From Methylocystis sp. L43 (GTDB lineage: Bacteria > Pseudomonadota > Alphaproteobacteria > Rhizobiales > Beijerinckiaceae): a stretch of 64,000 nucleotides of DNA. Under the pieces are notes generated by a model. The model saw only the letters and a program-made list of their open reading frames with translations. It made no database searches and was not told where the DNA came from. The stretch's first letter is position 1. Every line of letters begins with the position of its first letter. Of the stretch, positions 35,607 through 45,297 are shown one piece after another. A program made the translations under genes and the position numbers. The stretch lies in NCBI RefSeq assembly GCF_015709525.1, contig NZ_JADNRA010000021.1, positions 46,261 to 110,260 on the forward strand, read 5' to 3'.

Positions 35607-35906
35607 CACCTGACGCATATCGGCAAGCTATATAACATCGCCGCCGGTCTGAATGCGCAGCGTCTGATAGAGGACGTGGCGGACATTGCCGAAGCTCAAT
35701 GCCTGATCGTTAGCCAAATAGACAGTCCTGTGGATCAGCCTCAGGCGATCGAGGTCTCCGTGCGCGGTTCCGGTCGGGCGAGCGAGTTGGGGAACGAGAT
35801 CACGGCGACTGTTGCGGATGAGCTTTCCCGTCTCGAATCCGTCACCGAGGAGCTAACCAGGGGCGCCTTGGCGGTCGGGCGCTGGCCGCTGCGGCAAGAC
35901 CGCTGA
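35607..35906 (+). pseudogene. C-terminal fragment of archaeal-type methionine adenosyltransferase
   Basis: The frame reads 'LTHIGKLYNIAAGLNAQRLIED', 'VADIAEAQCLIVSQIDSPVDQP' and 'QAIEVSVRG'. This matches the C-terminal third of archaeal-type S-adenosylmethionine synthetases ('THVGKLYN...IxxPID.P'). The upstream three quarters are missing, with a stop in frame at 35604-35606. It was probably a full gene in an ancestral island. The remaining 100 codons are unlikely to be functional. Confidence 0.7.
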
Positions 35907-35963
35907 CGCTCCACGGCGCGGCGCCTATTCAGGCGTCTTGACACCCCCCGCGAGCTTGCGACA

Positions 35964-37433
35964 TCAGCACGCCATCAAACGGCGGGCCGCTCTCCTGCTC
36001 GCAAACGCTGCGACAAAAGCAGCATAGCTCCAGGCTAGGTTCGTTGCGGACGTTTGCGCGCCAGTCGTCTGATCGAATTGCTCGGACAATTCTCCCGAGG
36101 CCGGCGTATGCGTTCGCACCATGGCCATGAACATATCGCCGCGATCGAGAAATGCTTCGAAGAGCCTCTCTCTGAACGGTGGTTCGACCGACGCAGCCGC
36201 GAGCGCCACGGGCGGCATGGCGAGCATATAGGCCAAAATAGTCCGGTTTTGTTGCGAAACCGGAATCATTGCCCCTCTGCCGATTGCTTCCGCGAAGCGA
36301 AAGTAAAATTGTGCCGCTCCGAGCGTTGAAAAATAATAGGCTCCGCCGCTGTAATATGAATCGCCGGCATAGCGTCCCATCGCAGGAGCGCAATCTGACG
36401 CACGCTCCTGGTTGATCCGATATTCTTTTGCAAAAAGCTGCTCGAGCCGCGCCAGCGTGGCAAGCGCCTTCGGATCGAGGACGCTGTGAGGCCCCTCCGC
36501 CCGCGCCGCATGAATCACGCCAAGAGGCACAGCCATGTCGAGCAGCCTCCCAGGCTCGGCGTTCTGCCTATTCGCCGCGTTGGCGAAGCGGCAGACATAA
36601 ACGCCTTCATCCGGATCAAAATGGGCGTCGAGACGCTGACGGATTTCTTGCGCAGCCGCGCGATAGGCTTGCGCACGCGTCACGTCGCCAGCCGCCTCCA
36701 TCCATGCCGACCCATCGGCAAGCGCCGCATATTGCACGAGGCGCGTGTGATAATGATGACCCGCAACTTCTTCCCAAAGATCGAAACAGGGCTCTCGCCA
36801 ATGCTGAAGCGTATAGTCGAGATCGAATTGGAGCAACGTTGTTACCGACGCCTGGTCTATGCGATCACGAAACGCGTCAAGCAGGAAAAAGCGCAAGACG
36901 GCGAGTGCGCGCAACGCTGGTCCATCATTTTGCGGACGGGCCCAATTGAGAATGTCGAGCGTCCCGTCCGCATTGTAACGCGCTTCGCCGAGGACGCGGT
37001 CACCATAGACTTGGCTAAGATCACGGTCGCTGCGCGCGTGAGGGAGGTAAGCCGGATCAATCGCTTGGCGATAATCGCCACGACGCAAAAAAGCGCGGCC
37101 ATCGAGTTGACAAAGACCAAGGCTGAAATTGACAAAATCGACGAGATAACGGGTCGCATCCGATCCCAGCGTCTGTTCCGCGAGCAATACGCGTAAAGCG
37201 TCAATGACAATCGCTGAATCGCGCACCCAATGGAAAAAATAGTCCGGATTTGGATCGTAAGAAGCGAACTCGGGAGACGCCAGGACGGACCCAGGCGCTG
37301 GCCGAATGGTCTGCCCAAAATGGCAGCGAACTTTGACGAGTTCGGTTGCTGAAACCGCCCTGAGCATGGCGGCGGCGGAGAGCAGATATTGCCGCTCCAT
37401 CCATTCCAAAAGCGTGCCCGCATTGTCGCTCAT
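35964..37433 (-). CDS. GH15 glucoamylase-like enzyme
   Basis: A 489-residue glycoside hydrolase of the GH15 fold. 'NPDYFFHWVRDSAIVIDAL' is the conserved substrate-binding WxRD segment. 'ILNWARPQNDGPALRALAVL' and 'CFDLWEEVAGHHYHTRLVQY' form the catalytic centre region. 'GAYYFSTLGAAQFYFR' and 'TNLAWSYAAFVAAF' complete the (alpha/alpha)6 barrel. No signal peptide is seen, so it would act on cytoplasmic glucans. It begins 45 bases after GH144 in the same direction. Confidence 0.9.
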   Translation of the reverse strand: MSDNAGTLLEWMERQYLLSAAAMLRAVSATELVKVRCHFGQTIRPAPGSVLASPEFASYDPNPDYFFHWVRDSAIVIDALRVLLAEQTLGSDATRYLVDFVNFSLGLCQLDGRAFLRRGDYRQAIDPAYLPHARSDRDLSQVYGDRVLGEARYNADGTLDILNWARPQNDGPALRALAVLRFFLLDAFRDRIDQASVTTLLQFDLDYTLQHWREPCFDLWEEVAGHHYHTRLVQYAALADGSAWMEAAGDVTRAQAYRAAAQEIRQRLDAHFDPDEGVYVCRFANAANRQNAEPGRLLDMAVPLGVIHAARAEGPHSVLDPKALATLARLEQLFAKEYRINQERASDCAPAMGRYAGDSYYSGGAYYFSTLGAAQFYFRFAEAIGRGAMIPVSQQNRTILAYMLAMPPVALAAASVEPPFRERLFEAFLDRGDMFMAMVRTHTPASGELSEQFDQTTGAQTSATNLAWSYAAFVAAFASRRAARRLMAC

Positions 37434-37477
37434 CGCATTTTCTTTGACCGCTGGCTTTTACAGCTACCTGCGGGGTC

Positions 37478-38887
37478 CTATTTGAGATGCGGGCTTTGAA
37501 ATCCGAGCCGACGCAATCCGACCTGCACATCGGGATCCTTCATGAAAAGATCCCATAACAGACCTGTGCGGTGATTTTCGATCATCGCGACGATAGGTCC
37601 CTGGTCGATTGCAAGATAGGTATGGGAGAACCAATCGGCGTCCTCGCTGAACGCATCGGTAAAACCAAAACGACCCCAAAGCCTGTCGCCAAGCTTATCG
37701 TAAAAATGCCGCATGGCGCGAAGCGCCGCTTCCGGCGCATATGGGAAACTCGACAATGCCGCGGTCGGCGCAATCACGCCATTGTCCTCATCCGGCGCAT
37801 GCCGCTTGCAACATTGCACACTGACGTGCCCGCTCCCGCACGCACGAGCGCATTTATCGTCTCCCGGCGCGTGCACGTAGTAACCCCCGGGATCGTCGCT
37901 CGCCGTGAGGCCCCAGCAGGATGGTCCATAACCCTTGTGATTCCCGGGATTGCGGACGCAATGTTCAATATTGATCCGCACATGATGCGTATTCTGTCGC
38001 CAGTAGTTGGCGTAGACATCCTCGAGCCCACGCGGATCGAGGCCGCAGAAGGAATAATGGCAAAAGAACAAGGGCCCGCCATAAGGAGGGCCGAGCGGCA
38101 ATTCCATGTCGTAATAAAAATGGCCGTTCAAAAAGCTCCGGCTCTGCGCCCAGCCGTCGTGATAGACTGACGAGTCCATTGGATAGCGCGGCGAGGCGGC
38201 GGCAAGGACATAAGTCAATAGGCATTCGTTCCAGCCGCGGATTTCATGAGCAAGGCTGAAACCATTGTTGGGGCTCCAATGCCAAGTCAGTACGCTATGT
38301 CCTTCGCGGACGTGCCAGTTCCATTCCACATCGAGCCACAGGCAAGTGATGCGGTCGCGCAGACTTTTCTCGGCGGACGTATCGCGATCGAAATATTGTC
38401 GCGCGCACAACAGGCCCTGAAACAAAAGCGCGGTCTCGACGATATCGCCGCCGTCGTCTTTCCGACTGAAGGGTATGGTCGCGCCGCCGGCGCCGCCGCA
38501 GCTGTAGCACGACACTCCGGCTCGGGGCGCGCAACAGGCGCCGGTTCGGCCATTCATGAAGTGCGGAAAATGACCGTGATAACAGGGCGCGCGTTCCAGG
38601 AGATTGAGCATGAGCGCAAGACGCGTCAGAGCTTCATCCCGAGTGAGCCATCCCCTTTCCGTCGCGGCGATGATGGCCATGACGCCAAAGCCGGAACCTC
38701 CGATCGCGACGCAATCATCCTGTGGCTCTTCAAGGAGGCTGATGTGATCACGCGCAAGGCCGCTCGCGGGATGCGCGCCCTCCCAAAAATAGAGGAACGT
38801 TTGCCGCTGCACGAGATCAAGCAGCGCCTCATCCGATAAGACCGGCCTTTGTTGGGGGATGATCCGGTTGTTTTGAGCGATTGTCAT
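37478..38887 (-). CDS. Glucoamylase-family/GH144-like protein with two Cys-rich inserts
   Basis: A 469-residue protein of the PF10091/GH144 (beta-1,2-glucanase-type) family. It starts 'LLDLVQRQTFLYFWEGAHPASGLARD'. It has 'GGDIVETALLFQGLL', 'WNWHVREGHSVLTWHWSPNNGF', 'IRGWNECLLTYVLAAASP' and 'GLTASDDPGGYYVHAPG', typical of the family. No signal peptide is visible. Two unexpected Cys-rich stretches interrupt it: residues about 117-135 between 'NGRTG' and 'ATIPFSRK', and about 24 residues between two HAP motifs near 37800-37872. Both keep the frame. The gene lies 42 bases after the ABC transporter. Confidence 0.88.
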   Translation of the reverse strand: MTIAQNNRIIPQQRPVLSDEALLDLVQRQTFLYFWEGAHPASGLARDHISLLEEPQDDCVAIGGSGFGVMAIIAATERGWLTRDEALTRLALMLNLLERAPCYHGHFPHFMNGRTGACCAPRAGVSCYSCGGAGGATIPFSRKDDGGDIVETALLFQGLLCARQYFDRDTSAEKSLRDRITCLWLDVEWNWHVREGHSVLTWHWSPNNGFSLAHEIRGWNECLLTYVLAAASPRYPMDSSVYHDGWAQSRSFLNGHFYYDMELPLGPPYGGPLFFCHYSFCGLDPRGLEDVYANYWRQNTHHVRINIEHCVRNPGNHKGYGPSCWGLTASDDPGGYYVHAPGDDKCARACGSGHVSVQCCKRHAPDEDNGVIAPTAALSSFPYAPEAALRAMRHFYDKLGDRLWGRFGFTDAFSEDADWFSHTYLAIDQGPIVAMIENHRTGLLWDLFMKDPDVQVGLRRLGFQSPHLK

Positions 38888-38929
38888 CGGCTAACGATCC
38901 TACGGAGCATGGACGCCATGCGGGTTTAT

Positions 38930-40756
38930 TTATTGTCTATCTGCAAGGATGGCCCTCCGCCTTCGGGCTTCTGGATCACATGGCAAGCAGGGAGCCCTTA
39001 GTCGCTGACCTTGAGGATTCATGGTCAAGTAAAGAACACGCGTATAGAACTCGTCCTTAGCCTGCGGTCCGCTGATGTGAACGAGGGTTGTTGCCGCCCA
39101 ATCCTGCTCGAAGATGTCGAAAAGCGTTTTGCGCGCCTGCGGAGCAAGTGACTCGATCGCCTCATCGACAAAGACCCAACGCGGCTTGTGAAGCAAAACG
39201 CGCGCGAAAGCGAGACCTTGTTGTTCCGGCTCGCTCAGTTCCCTGTCCCATCGCGCGATACGATCGAGCCAGCGCGATAGATGTGACAGGCCCATTTTCG
39301 TTAAAGCTGCGATGAACTCCTGATCCGAGAAGCTGCGTGGCGGAGCCGGATACGAGAGAGCGTCGCGCAGAGCGCCATCAGGTATATAAGGTCGCTTGGG
39401 CATGAACATGACGCTCTGCGCCGGCGGCAGGCAGATCCTGCCGCTTCCCCATGGCCATAAGCCCGCCATCGCGCAGAAAAGAGTCGTTTTTCCTGAACCA
39501 GGCTCGCCGACGATCAAGACACGATCTCCCGGCGGGATCTCGACATGCGGTTTATTCAACATCGTGCACCCCGAGGGAGAAATGACGCCAAAGTCATCCA
39601 GGCGGAGCTTGTCATCCGATGTCGTAACGAGTTCGATACGGCTCGCCGCGTCACCGAGCTTGTCCATTTCGATCAATGCCTGGCGAAAGCCGCCGACACG
39701 AAAGAGCGTCGCGCGCCAATCCGCAATCACGCCGAAATTATCGACGAACCACCGTAGCGACTGCTGTACTTGATTGAACGCGCCAACGGCCATGAGCAAC
39801 CCGCCAAAAGAAAGATCTCCGACGAAGTAAGCGGGCGCCGCTACGACGATCGGCGCGATGATCGTGAACCATCCATAGCCGGCCGTAATCGAAGTCAGGC
39901 CCGTCGTTGCGCCGACGAGCCGACGCACAATGACGAGAAGGCGATCAAGCTCTCGATGCAGCCGATCGCTCGCTTCTGCCTCGCCGCGGTAGACGGCGAT
40001 CGCGTCGCTATGCTCATTGACGTGAACGAGGGCGAAGCGCAGATCGGACTCGCGGGCATAACGTTCGGCGTTGAGGGAGATCAGCGGTCGGCCTACACGC
40101 CAGCTCGCCCAAGATCCCGCGCCCGCGTAGAGAAGCGCGCACCAGACCATATAACCGGGGATAGCAAAGCTTTTTCCCTGGAACTCGAATACCACGCCCG
40201 CCGACAGAATCCACAGGACGCCGATGAAGCTCGCTAAGAGAAGCGTCGCTTGGACGAGCCCGACGCCCAGATCAGTGGAGAGTTCGGCCAGATGCTGGGC
40301 GTCCGCATGGATGCGCTGGTCCGGATTCTCTCCGACTTCCTTAGCGCCGGCGAGGAGAAAGGCGCGTTTGGGCGCGAGCCATTGCGCGAAAAGGTCCCGT
40401 GTCAGCGCTTCGCGCAATTTCATCTTCGTCATCTGGTTGAGCCAAGTCTGGGCCACGTTCAGGCTCAACAGAGCGCCCGCGATATAGACGAAAACGATAA
40501 GTTGGGAGCCGAAGGCCGGAAGATCTTTACGGGAGAGAGCGTCGTAAAATGGTTGGTTCCAGGCGTTGAGCCTGATCTGTCCATAAGCGGTCGCAGCGAC
40601 CACGGCCACGAGACCCACGCCGAGCCAAAGCAGCGTCACACGGTCGCGCGAGACGTAGAACGCCTCCAAAAGCATTTTCAGTTGCGGCGCGAATCCGTCG
40701 CCTCCCGTTCGCCGTTCGGCGACGGTTTGACACGTCGTGTCGGCCTGCTCCACCAT
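38930..40756 (-). CDS. SbmA/BacA-like ABC transporter, degenerate signature motif
   Basis: A 608-residue fused permease-ATPase of the ABC_membrane_2 (SbmA/BacA, YddA) group. The membrane part has six helices and 'GQIRLNAWNQPFYDALSRKDL', the family hallmark. The ATPase has Walker A 'VGEPGSGKTTLFCAMAGLWPWGSG' and Walker B 'RWVFVDEAIESL'. The signature is 'LSEPEQQG' instead of LSGGEQQ. Starting at ATG 40756 removes a 20-residue TTG-initiated extension. It is first in an operon with GH144 and GH15, so it may move an oligosaccharide or peptide linked to glucan metabolism. Confidence 0.88.
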   Translation of the reverse strand: MVEQADTTCQTVAERRTGGDGFAPQLKMLLEAFYVSRDRVTLLWLGVGLVAVVAATAYGQIRLNAWNQPFYDALSRKDLPAFGSQLIVFVYIAGALLSLNVAQTWLNQMTKMKLREALTRDLFAQWLAPKRAFLLAGAKEVGENPDQRIHADAQHLAELSTDLGVGLVQATLLLASFIGVLWILSAGVVFEFQGKSFAIPGYMVWCALLYAGAGSWASWRVGRPLISLNAERYARESDLRFALVHVNEHSDAIAVYRGEAEASDRLHRELDRLLVIVRRLVGATTGLTSITAGYGWFTIIAPIVVAAPAYFVGDLSFGGLLMAVGAFNQVQQSLRWFVDNFGVIADWRATLFRVGGFRQALIEMDKLGDAASRIELVTTSDDKLRLDDFGVISPSGCTMLNKPHVEIPPGDRVLIVGEPGSGKTTLFCAMAGLWPWGSGRICLPPAQSVMFMPKRPYIPDGALRDALSYPAPPRSFSDQEFIAALTKMGLSHLSRWLDRIARWDRELSEPEQQGLAFARVLLHKPRWVFVDEAIESLAPQARKTLFDIFEQDWAATTLVHISGPQAKDEFYTRVLYLTMNPQGQRLRAPCLPCDPEARRRRAILADRQ

Positions 40757-41097
40757 CGAATCTCGACCCTTTTCGCTGAACTGGATTATAGCATCACTTG
40801 CATCCTTGATCGGCAAGATCGATCGCGGGAAGGCATCTCCTGACCGGATGAACCGGGCCGTCAGGCAATCTGGCGTTCAGCGCCTTCGGCGGCATTACGG
40901 AATTTCAAGCTTGGCTGGACGCGACCTAGAGCCGAGTCGTTTCGGATCACGCGGAATCGCGTCGCGACGACCTCATCGTGAAAATCGGCTATGCTCCCAT
41001 GAAATATGCCGCGGATTTAGTCATCAAGACGGGTCCTTCCATGCTTCCGCCGCGATGGTGGCCGCTCTGGAAGACGTCATTTTATTCGAACGCCACG
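40757..41097. other. Divergent promoter region between ABC transporter and GH3 gene
   Basis: 341 bases between oppositely oriented genes. In-frame extensions of the GH3 frame to a GTG at 40978 are possible but weak. No other gene is seen; promoters for both directions are expected here. Confidence 0.45.
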
Positions 41098-42198
41098 ATG
41101 AACCTCATCGATTCGCTTCTTACAGCTATGACACTCGAAGAAAAAATTGGCCAACTCAACATGGCGGCGACTGGATATGCCATTACCGGGCCGATCCTCG
41201 GCGACGAAGTGGCCGAAAACATTCGCGCGGGGCGCGTCGGCGGCCTCTTGAACCTCTGGGGTCGGGAGGCGATTGCGGGCCTTCAGAAGCTTGCAGTCAA
41301 GGAGAGTAAGCTCGCGATTCCGCTACTTTTTGGCCTCGACGTGCTTCATGGACATAAGACTATCTTTCCTATTCCGCTGGCCGAAGCAGGCTTGTTCGAC
41401 CCTCTCCTATGGGAGCGCACGGCGCGCGCGGCAGCCATTGAGGCGGCAGGCGACGGAATTACGTTGACTTTTGCTCCCATGCTCGACATCGCGCGTGATC
41501 CGCGTTGGGGACGGATCGCTGAAGGCCCCGGCGAGGATCCTCTAGTCGGCGCACGATTCGCCGAAGCGAAAATCCGCGGTTTTCAGGGGCCGGACTTAGC
41601 CGCGGGAACTTCAGTCGCCGCGACCGCCAAACATTTTTGCGCGGGCGGCGCCGCCACGGCAGGACGCGACTATGCAGCGGTCGATATTTCCGAACGCACC
41701 CTAATCGAGGTCTACCTACCCCCATTTCGAGCGGCAGTCGCCGCCGGCTGCGCCGCCATCATGCCTGCCTTTAATAGCGTGGCCGGCGTTCCCATGACCG
41801 CGCATGCCGCTCTCCTGCGCGACTATCTGCGACGCAAACTCGGTTTCGAGGGGCTCATCATCAGCGATTACAATGCGATCCCGGAATTGATGCAACATGG
41901 CGTCGCCGCCGATCTCACCGAGGCGGCGGCGCTCTCGCTAAAAGCGGGCGTCGACATGGACATGATGAGCGGCGCCTATGTTCGCTGTCTGCCTGACGCC
42001 CTTGCGCGCGGGCTCGTCGCTCAGGAAGACGTTGACGCCGCCGTACGTCGCGTCCTCAAGCTCAAGCAAAACCTCGGCCTATTTGACGATCCCTGCCGAC
42101 GCGTCGCTCCAGCCGAATATTTGGCGGAAGCGCAAAGGGAGCTGGCGTTGGATGTGGCTCGACGCGCGATCACGCTTCTCTCCAATCGCGATATTTTG
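41098..42198 (+). pseudogene. GH3 beta-glucosidase, C-terminal half lost
   Basis: The first about 367 residues of a GH3 enzyme, starting MNLIDSLLTAMTLEEKIGQLNM. The TIM barrel is present: 'PLLFGLDVLHGHKTIFPIPLAEA', 'AATAKHFCAGGAATAGRDY' and the nucleophile region 'GLIISDYNAIPELMQHG'. The (alpha/beta)6 and fibronectin domains, which hold the acid/base Glu, are gone. After 'DVARRAITLLSNRDILP' the sequence changes to a recombinase. It is therefore not a functional enzyme. No signal peptide is seen at this start. Confidence 0.88.
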
Positions 42199-42202
42199 CC
42201 GC

Positions 42203-43573
42203 GAAGCCGACAGCGCGCGGGTTCGCAATATTCTTCAGAATCCCGCTTATGCTGGGGCCTATGTCTACGGCCGCCGGCAACGGGACCCGGCCCGATGCCG
42301 CCCTGGTTCTGTCCGGGGAACCGTCAAGGTGGCTGTCACGGATTGGGCGGTTTGCTTGCAGGCCGCACACCCTGGTTACATCAGCTGGGAGGAGTTCATG
42401 GCCAACCAGCGACGATTGGCGGACAACGTCAACCATTACGAGGCGGGGCACGCCGGCGCGCCGCGCAAAGGCTCGGCGCTGCTTCAGGGCGTCGCTATTT
42501 GTGGTCGTTGCAGCCGGCGCATGAGCCTGCGCTACACAGGACCAAATGGCGACTATCCAGTCTATTGCTGCCGGTCCGATCGGGATCAGCGAGGCGTCGC
42601 CTTGTGCCAGGAAGTGCGGGCGATGCCGATCGACGCGCTTGTTGAAGACGTTCTGCTCGACGCGCTGGCCCCGGATCGGATTGCGATCGCGCTCGCCGCC
42701 ATGGGGCACTTGGAAGAAGAGAGCCGACAACTCGAACGGCAATGGGCGCTCCGTCGCGAACGCGCCCGCTACGAGGCGGAACGGGCGCGCCGCCAATATG
42801 ATGCGGTCGAACCAGAAAACCGGCTCGTGGCGCGATCGCTGGAGCGGACCTGGGAGGAGAAGCTGCGCGCCGTCGAGGAGATCGACCGGGAGCATGCACG
42901 CTGGCGGGCAGAGGAGCCGCTCGTGTTGCACGAGGTGGATCGCGCCTCGTTGCAAGCGCTCGGCGAAAACCTGCCGAGAATCTGGCGCGCGGCCACAACA
43001 TCACCCGCCGACCAAAAACGCATTTTGCGATTCATCGTTCGCGAAGCAATCCTCGATCAAAAGCGGGCGCATGGTCAGGTATGGCTGAAGATTATCTGGC
43101 AGACCGACGCAGTCAGTGAGCATTGCTTACAGCGTCGCGTTCACACTTATCGCGACTACGTCGATCTCGAGGGGCTGCGGCGGCGGATCACGGAGCTCAA
43201 CGCCGCCAACAAGATGGACAAAGAGATCGCGGAAACCCTCAATCGAGAGGGCTTTGTCGCGGCGCGCGGCTGCGCATTCAAGGGAGGCAATGTCTGGTTG
43301 CTGCGCACCCGTTGGGGCATCCCAACGGTTAAGATCAACGGCATCGACGCGAACCCGCCGCAGTGGCCTGACGGCAGCTACTCGATCCAGGGCGCCGCGG
43401 CCGCGCTCGGCGTGACGCCGCAAACGATTTTCGATTACCTCGCTCGTGGACTGTTGGCGGGCCATCAGCTCACAAAGGGCCAGCCATGGCAAATCGACCT
43501 CTCTGTCGAACAAATCGATAGGCTTCGCACCCACCTCCAGCGCATGAGGCGTTCGAGAAAGGAGGCATCATGA
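42203..43573 (+). pseudogene. Serine recombinase fragment without catalytic domain
   Basis: From 'ARVRNILQNPAYAGAYVYGR' this is the Recombinase domain of a large serine recombinase. A zinc ribbon follows, 'ICGRCSRRMSLRYTG' to 'YCCRSDRD', then a coiled coil (about 42710-42950) and a C-terminal HTH, 'IQGAAAALGVTPQTIFDYLARGLL'. The N-terminal resolvase domain with the catalytic serine is absent; the frame runs directly out of the GH3 gene. It is open for 456 codons but cannot recombine DNA alone. The join near 42198 is probably a deletion or insertion end. Confidence 0.88.
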
Positions 43574-43783
43574 AAACGTCGGCTCGCCGATAACCTCATG
43601 CCATGAGGTCACGGGAAGCTGGGAGGTGACGATCGTCGATCGGCGCCCGTATCGCTCTTCGAGGATTTCGAGGAGGTCATGACGGGCGCCGGCGTCGAGC
43701 GGCTCGAGGCCGAAGTCGTCGAGGATCAGGAGATCGGCGCGGCCGAGGGATTTGATGAGACGCGGGTGGCGCCCACCGGCGGG
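43568..43783 (-). mobile_element. IS21 istB C-terminal fragment
   Basis: Minus-strand segment 'RLIKSLGRADLLILDDFGLEPLDAGARHDLLEILEERYG', then 'STIVTSQLPVTSWHEVIGEPTFS'. This is Walker B and sensor I of an IstB helper ATPase. The N-terminus and last 40 residues are missing. It is in the opposite direction to the istA next to it, so it comes from another or inverted copy. Its stop overlaps the recombinase stop. Confidence 0.85.
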
Positions 43784-43815
43784 CTTTTTTCGTCTCCGGT
43801 GTGAGATCGCGTGCA

Positions 43816-45135
43816 ATGTTGCCCACTCTGGAGCGTCGCTCGACCATCCGGCTATTCGAAGAACTCCGCGGCCGCGGCTATGACGGCGCGCCTGACAGCG
43901 TGCATCGATATGTGAAGAGCTGGCGAGCTGCGCGCGGCCCGGGCTCCGGCGCAGGCGTTTGTGCCGCTGCGGTTTGATCCTGGCGAGGCCTATCAGTTCG
44001 ATTGGAGCCATGAAGGGATCGAACTTCACGGTCTGCCGCTGACGGTGAAGCTGGCGCAGATGCGGCTCGCCTACAGCCGCATGCCGTTCGTGCGCGCTTA
44101 TTTCCGCGACACGCAGGAGATGGTGTTCGACGCGCATGATCGCGCCTTCGCTTTTATGGTGGGGTCTGCCGGCGCGGGATTTACGACAATATGCGCACGG
44201 CGGTGGAGGTCGTCTCCCTCGGCCGCGCCCGCACTTATAACCGGCGTTTCCTCCGGCTTTGCTCGCATCATCTGGTGGATCCGGTCGCCTGCACGCCGGC
44301 CTCGGGCTGGGAGAAGGGCCAGGCCGAGAACCAGGTCGGCACGATGCGCGACGTGTTGTTCCGCCCAAAGCCGAAGGTGAAGTCGCTTGAGGAGCTGAAC
44401 GATTGGCTCGCTGAGCAATGCGTCGCCTACGCCAAGCGAATGAAGCATCCGGAGTTCAAGGATCGAACGATCTTCGAGGTTTTTGAAGAGGAGCGACCGC
44501 GCCTCATGCCCTTCCTCGGCCCCTTCGCCGGCTTCATTGAGAAGCCGATGCGCGCGACGACGACATGCCTGATTGCGCATGATCGGAACAAATACAGCGT
44601 CGACGCCAAGGCGGCCGGACGCGCGGTGCTGGTGCGCGTTTTCGCCGATCGCATCGTGGTCCTGCTCGGCGAGGAGGTCGTCGCCGATCACGCGCGCAGC
44701 TTCAAGCGCGATCAGGTCGTCTACGACCCCTGGCATTACCTGCCCGTACTAATGCGCAAGCCGGGCGCCCTCAGGAACGGCGCGCCGTTCAAGGACTGGG
44801 ATTTGCCGGCGCCGCTGTCGGCGATCCGGGCCAGGCTCCAGCATCACGCCGACGGCGATCGGCAGTTCGTCAAGATTCTCGGTCGCGTGCCGGAAGACGG
44901 CGTCGAGGCCGTGGCGCAGGCCTGCGCCGAAGCGCTAGAGGCCGGAATCGCCAATGGCGACGTCGTCCTCGCGATCCTCGCCCGCAAGCGGCAGCCGCCG
45001 GCGCCGCCGAGCATCACGACGCCAGAGGCGCTCAAACTCAGAACAGAACCGATCGCCGACTGCGCCCGCTACGACAATCTGCGCAAAGGAACGAAAGACG
45101 CGCCATGGAACGGCATCCGATCATCGATGCCATGA
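43816..45135 (+). mobile_element. IS21-family istA transposase, frameshifted
   Basis: Three frame segments: 'ERRSTIRLFEELRGRGYDG' to 'VHRYVKSWRAARGP'; 'MPLRFDPGEAYQFDWSHEGI' to 'FVRAYFRDTQEM'; and 'AVEVVSLGRARTYNRRFLRL' to 'PFKDWDLPAPLSAI'. They make an IS21 IstA with its DDE centre: D in 'FDWSHE', and E in 'GWEKGQAENQVG'. The frame changes near 43935 and in a T run near 44156. It lacks the N-terminal HTH. Overlaps the istB remnant that follows, as is usual for IS21. Confidence 0.88.
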
Positions 45136-45281
45136 CCGGACTGAAGCTGAAGGATCTCGACGCCTTCGTCTTCAAAGACACCCCGGTCGATGAAGGACAA
45201 ATCCGCGAACTCGACGCGGGCGACTTCATCGACGCCAAGCGCAATCTCATTCTGATCGGCGGCACCGAGCCCGCGTCATAA
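45105..45281 (+). mobile_element. istB remnant with internal deletion
   Basis: A 58-codon frame starts 'MERHPIIDAMTGLKLK' and then jumps to 'DLDAFVFKDTPVDEGQIREL' and 'RNLILIGGTEPAS'. In full IstB about 70 residues separate these parts, and GGT is the start of the Walker A. So the middle is deleted and the protein stops at the P-loop. It completes the left IS21 copy. Confidence 0.8.
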
Positions 45282-45297
45282 TGCTCACCTCACCATC

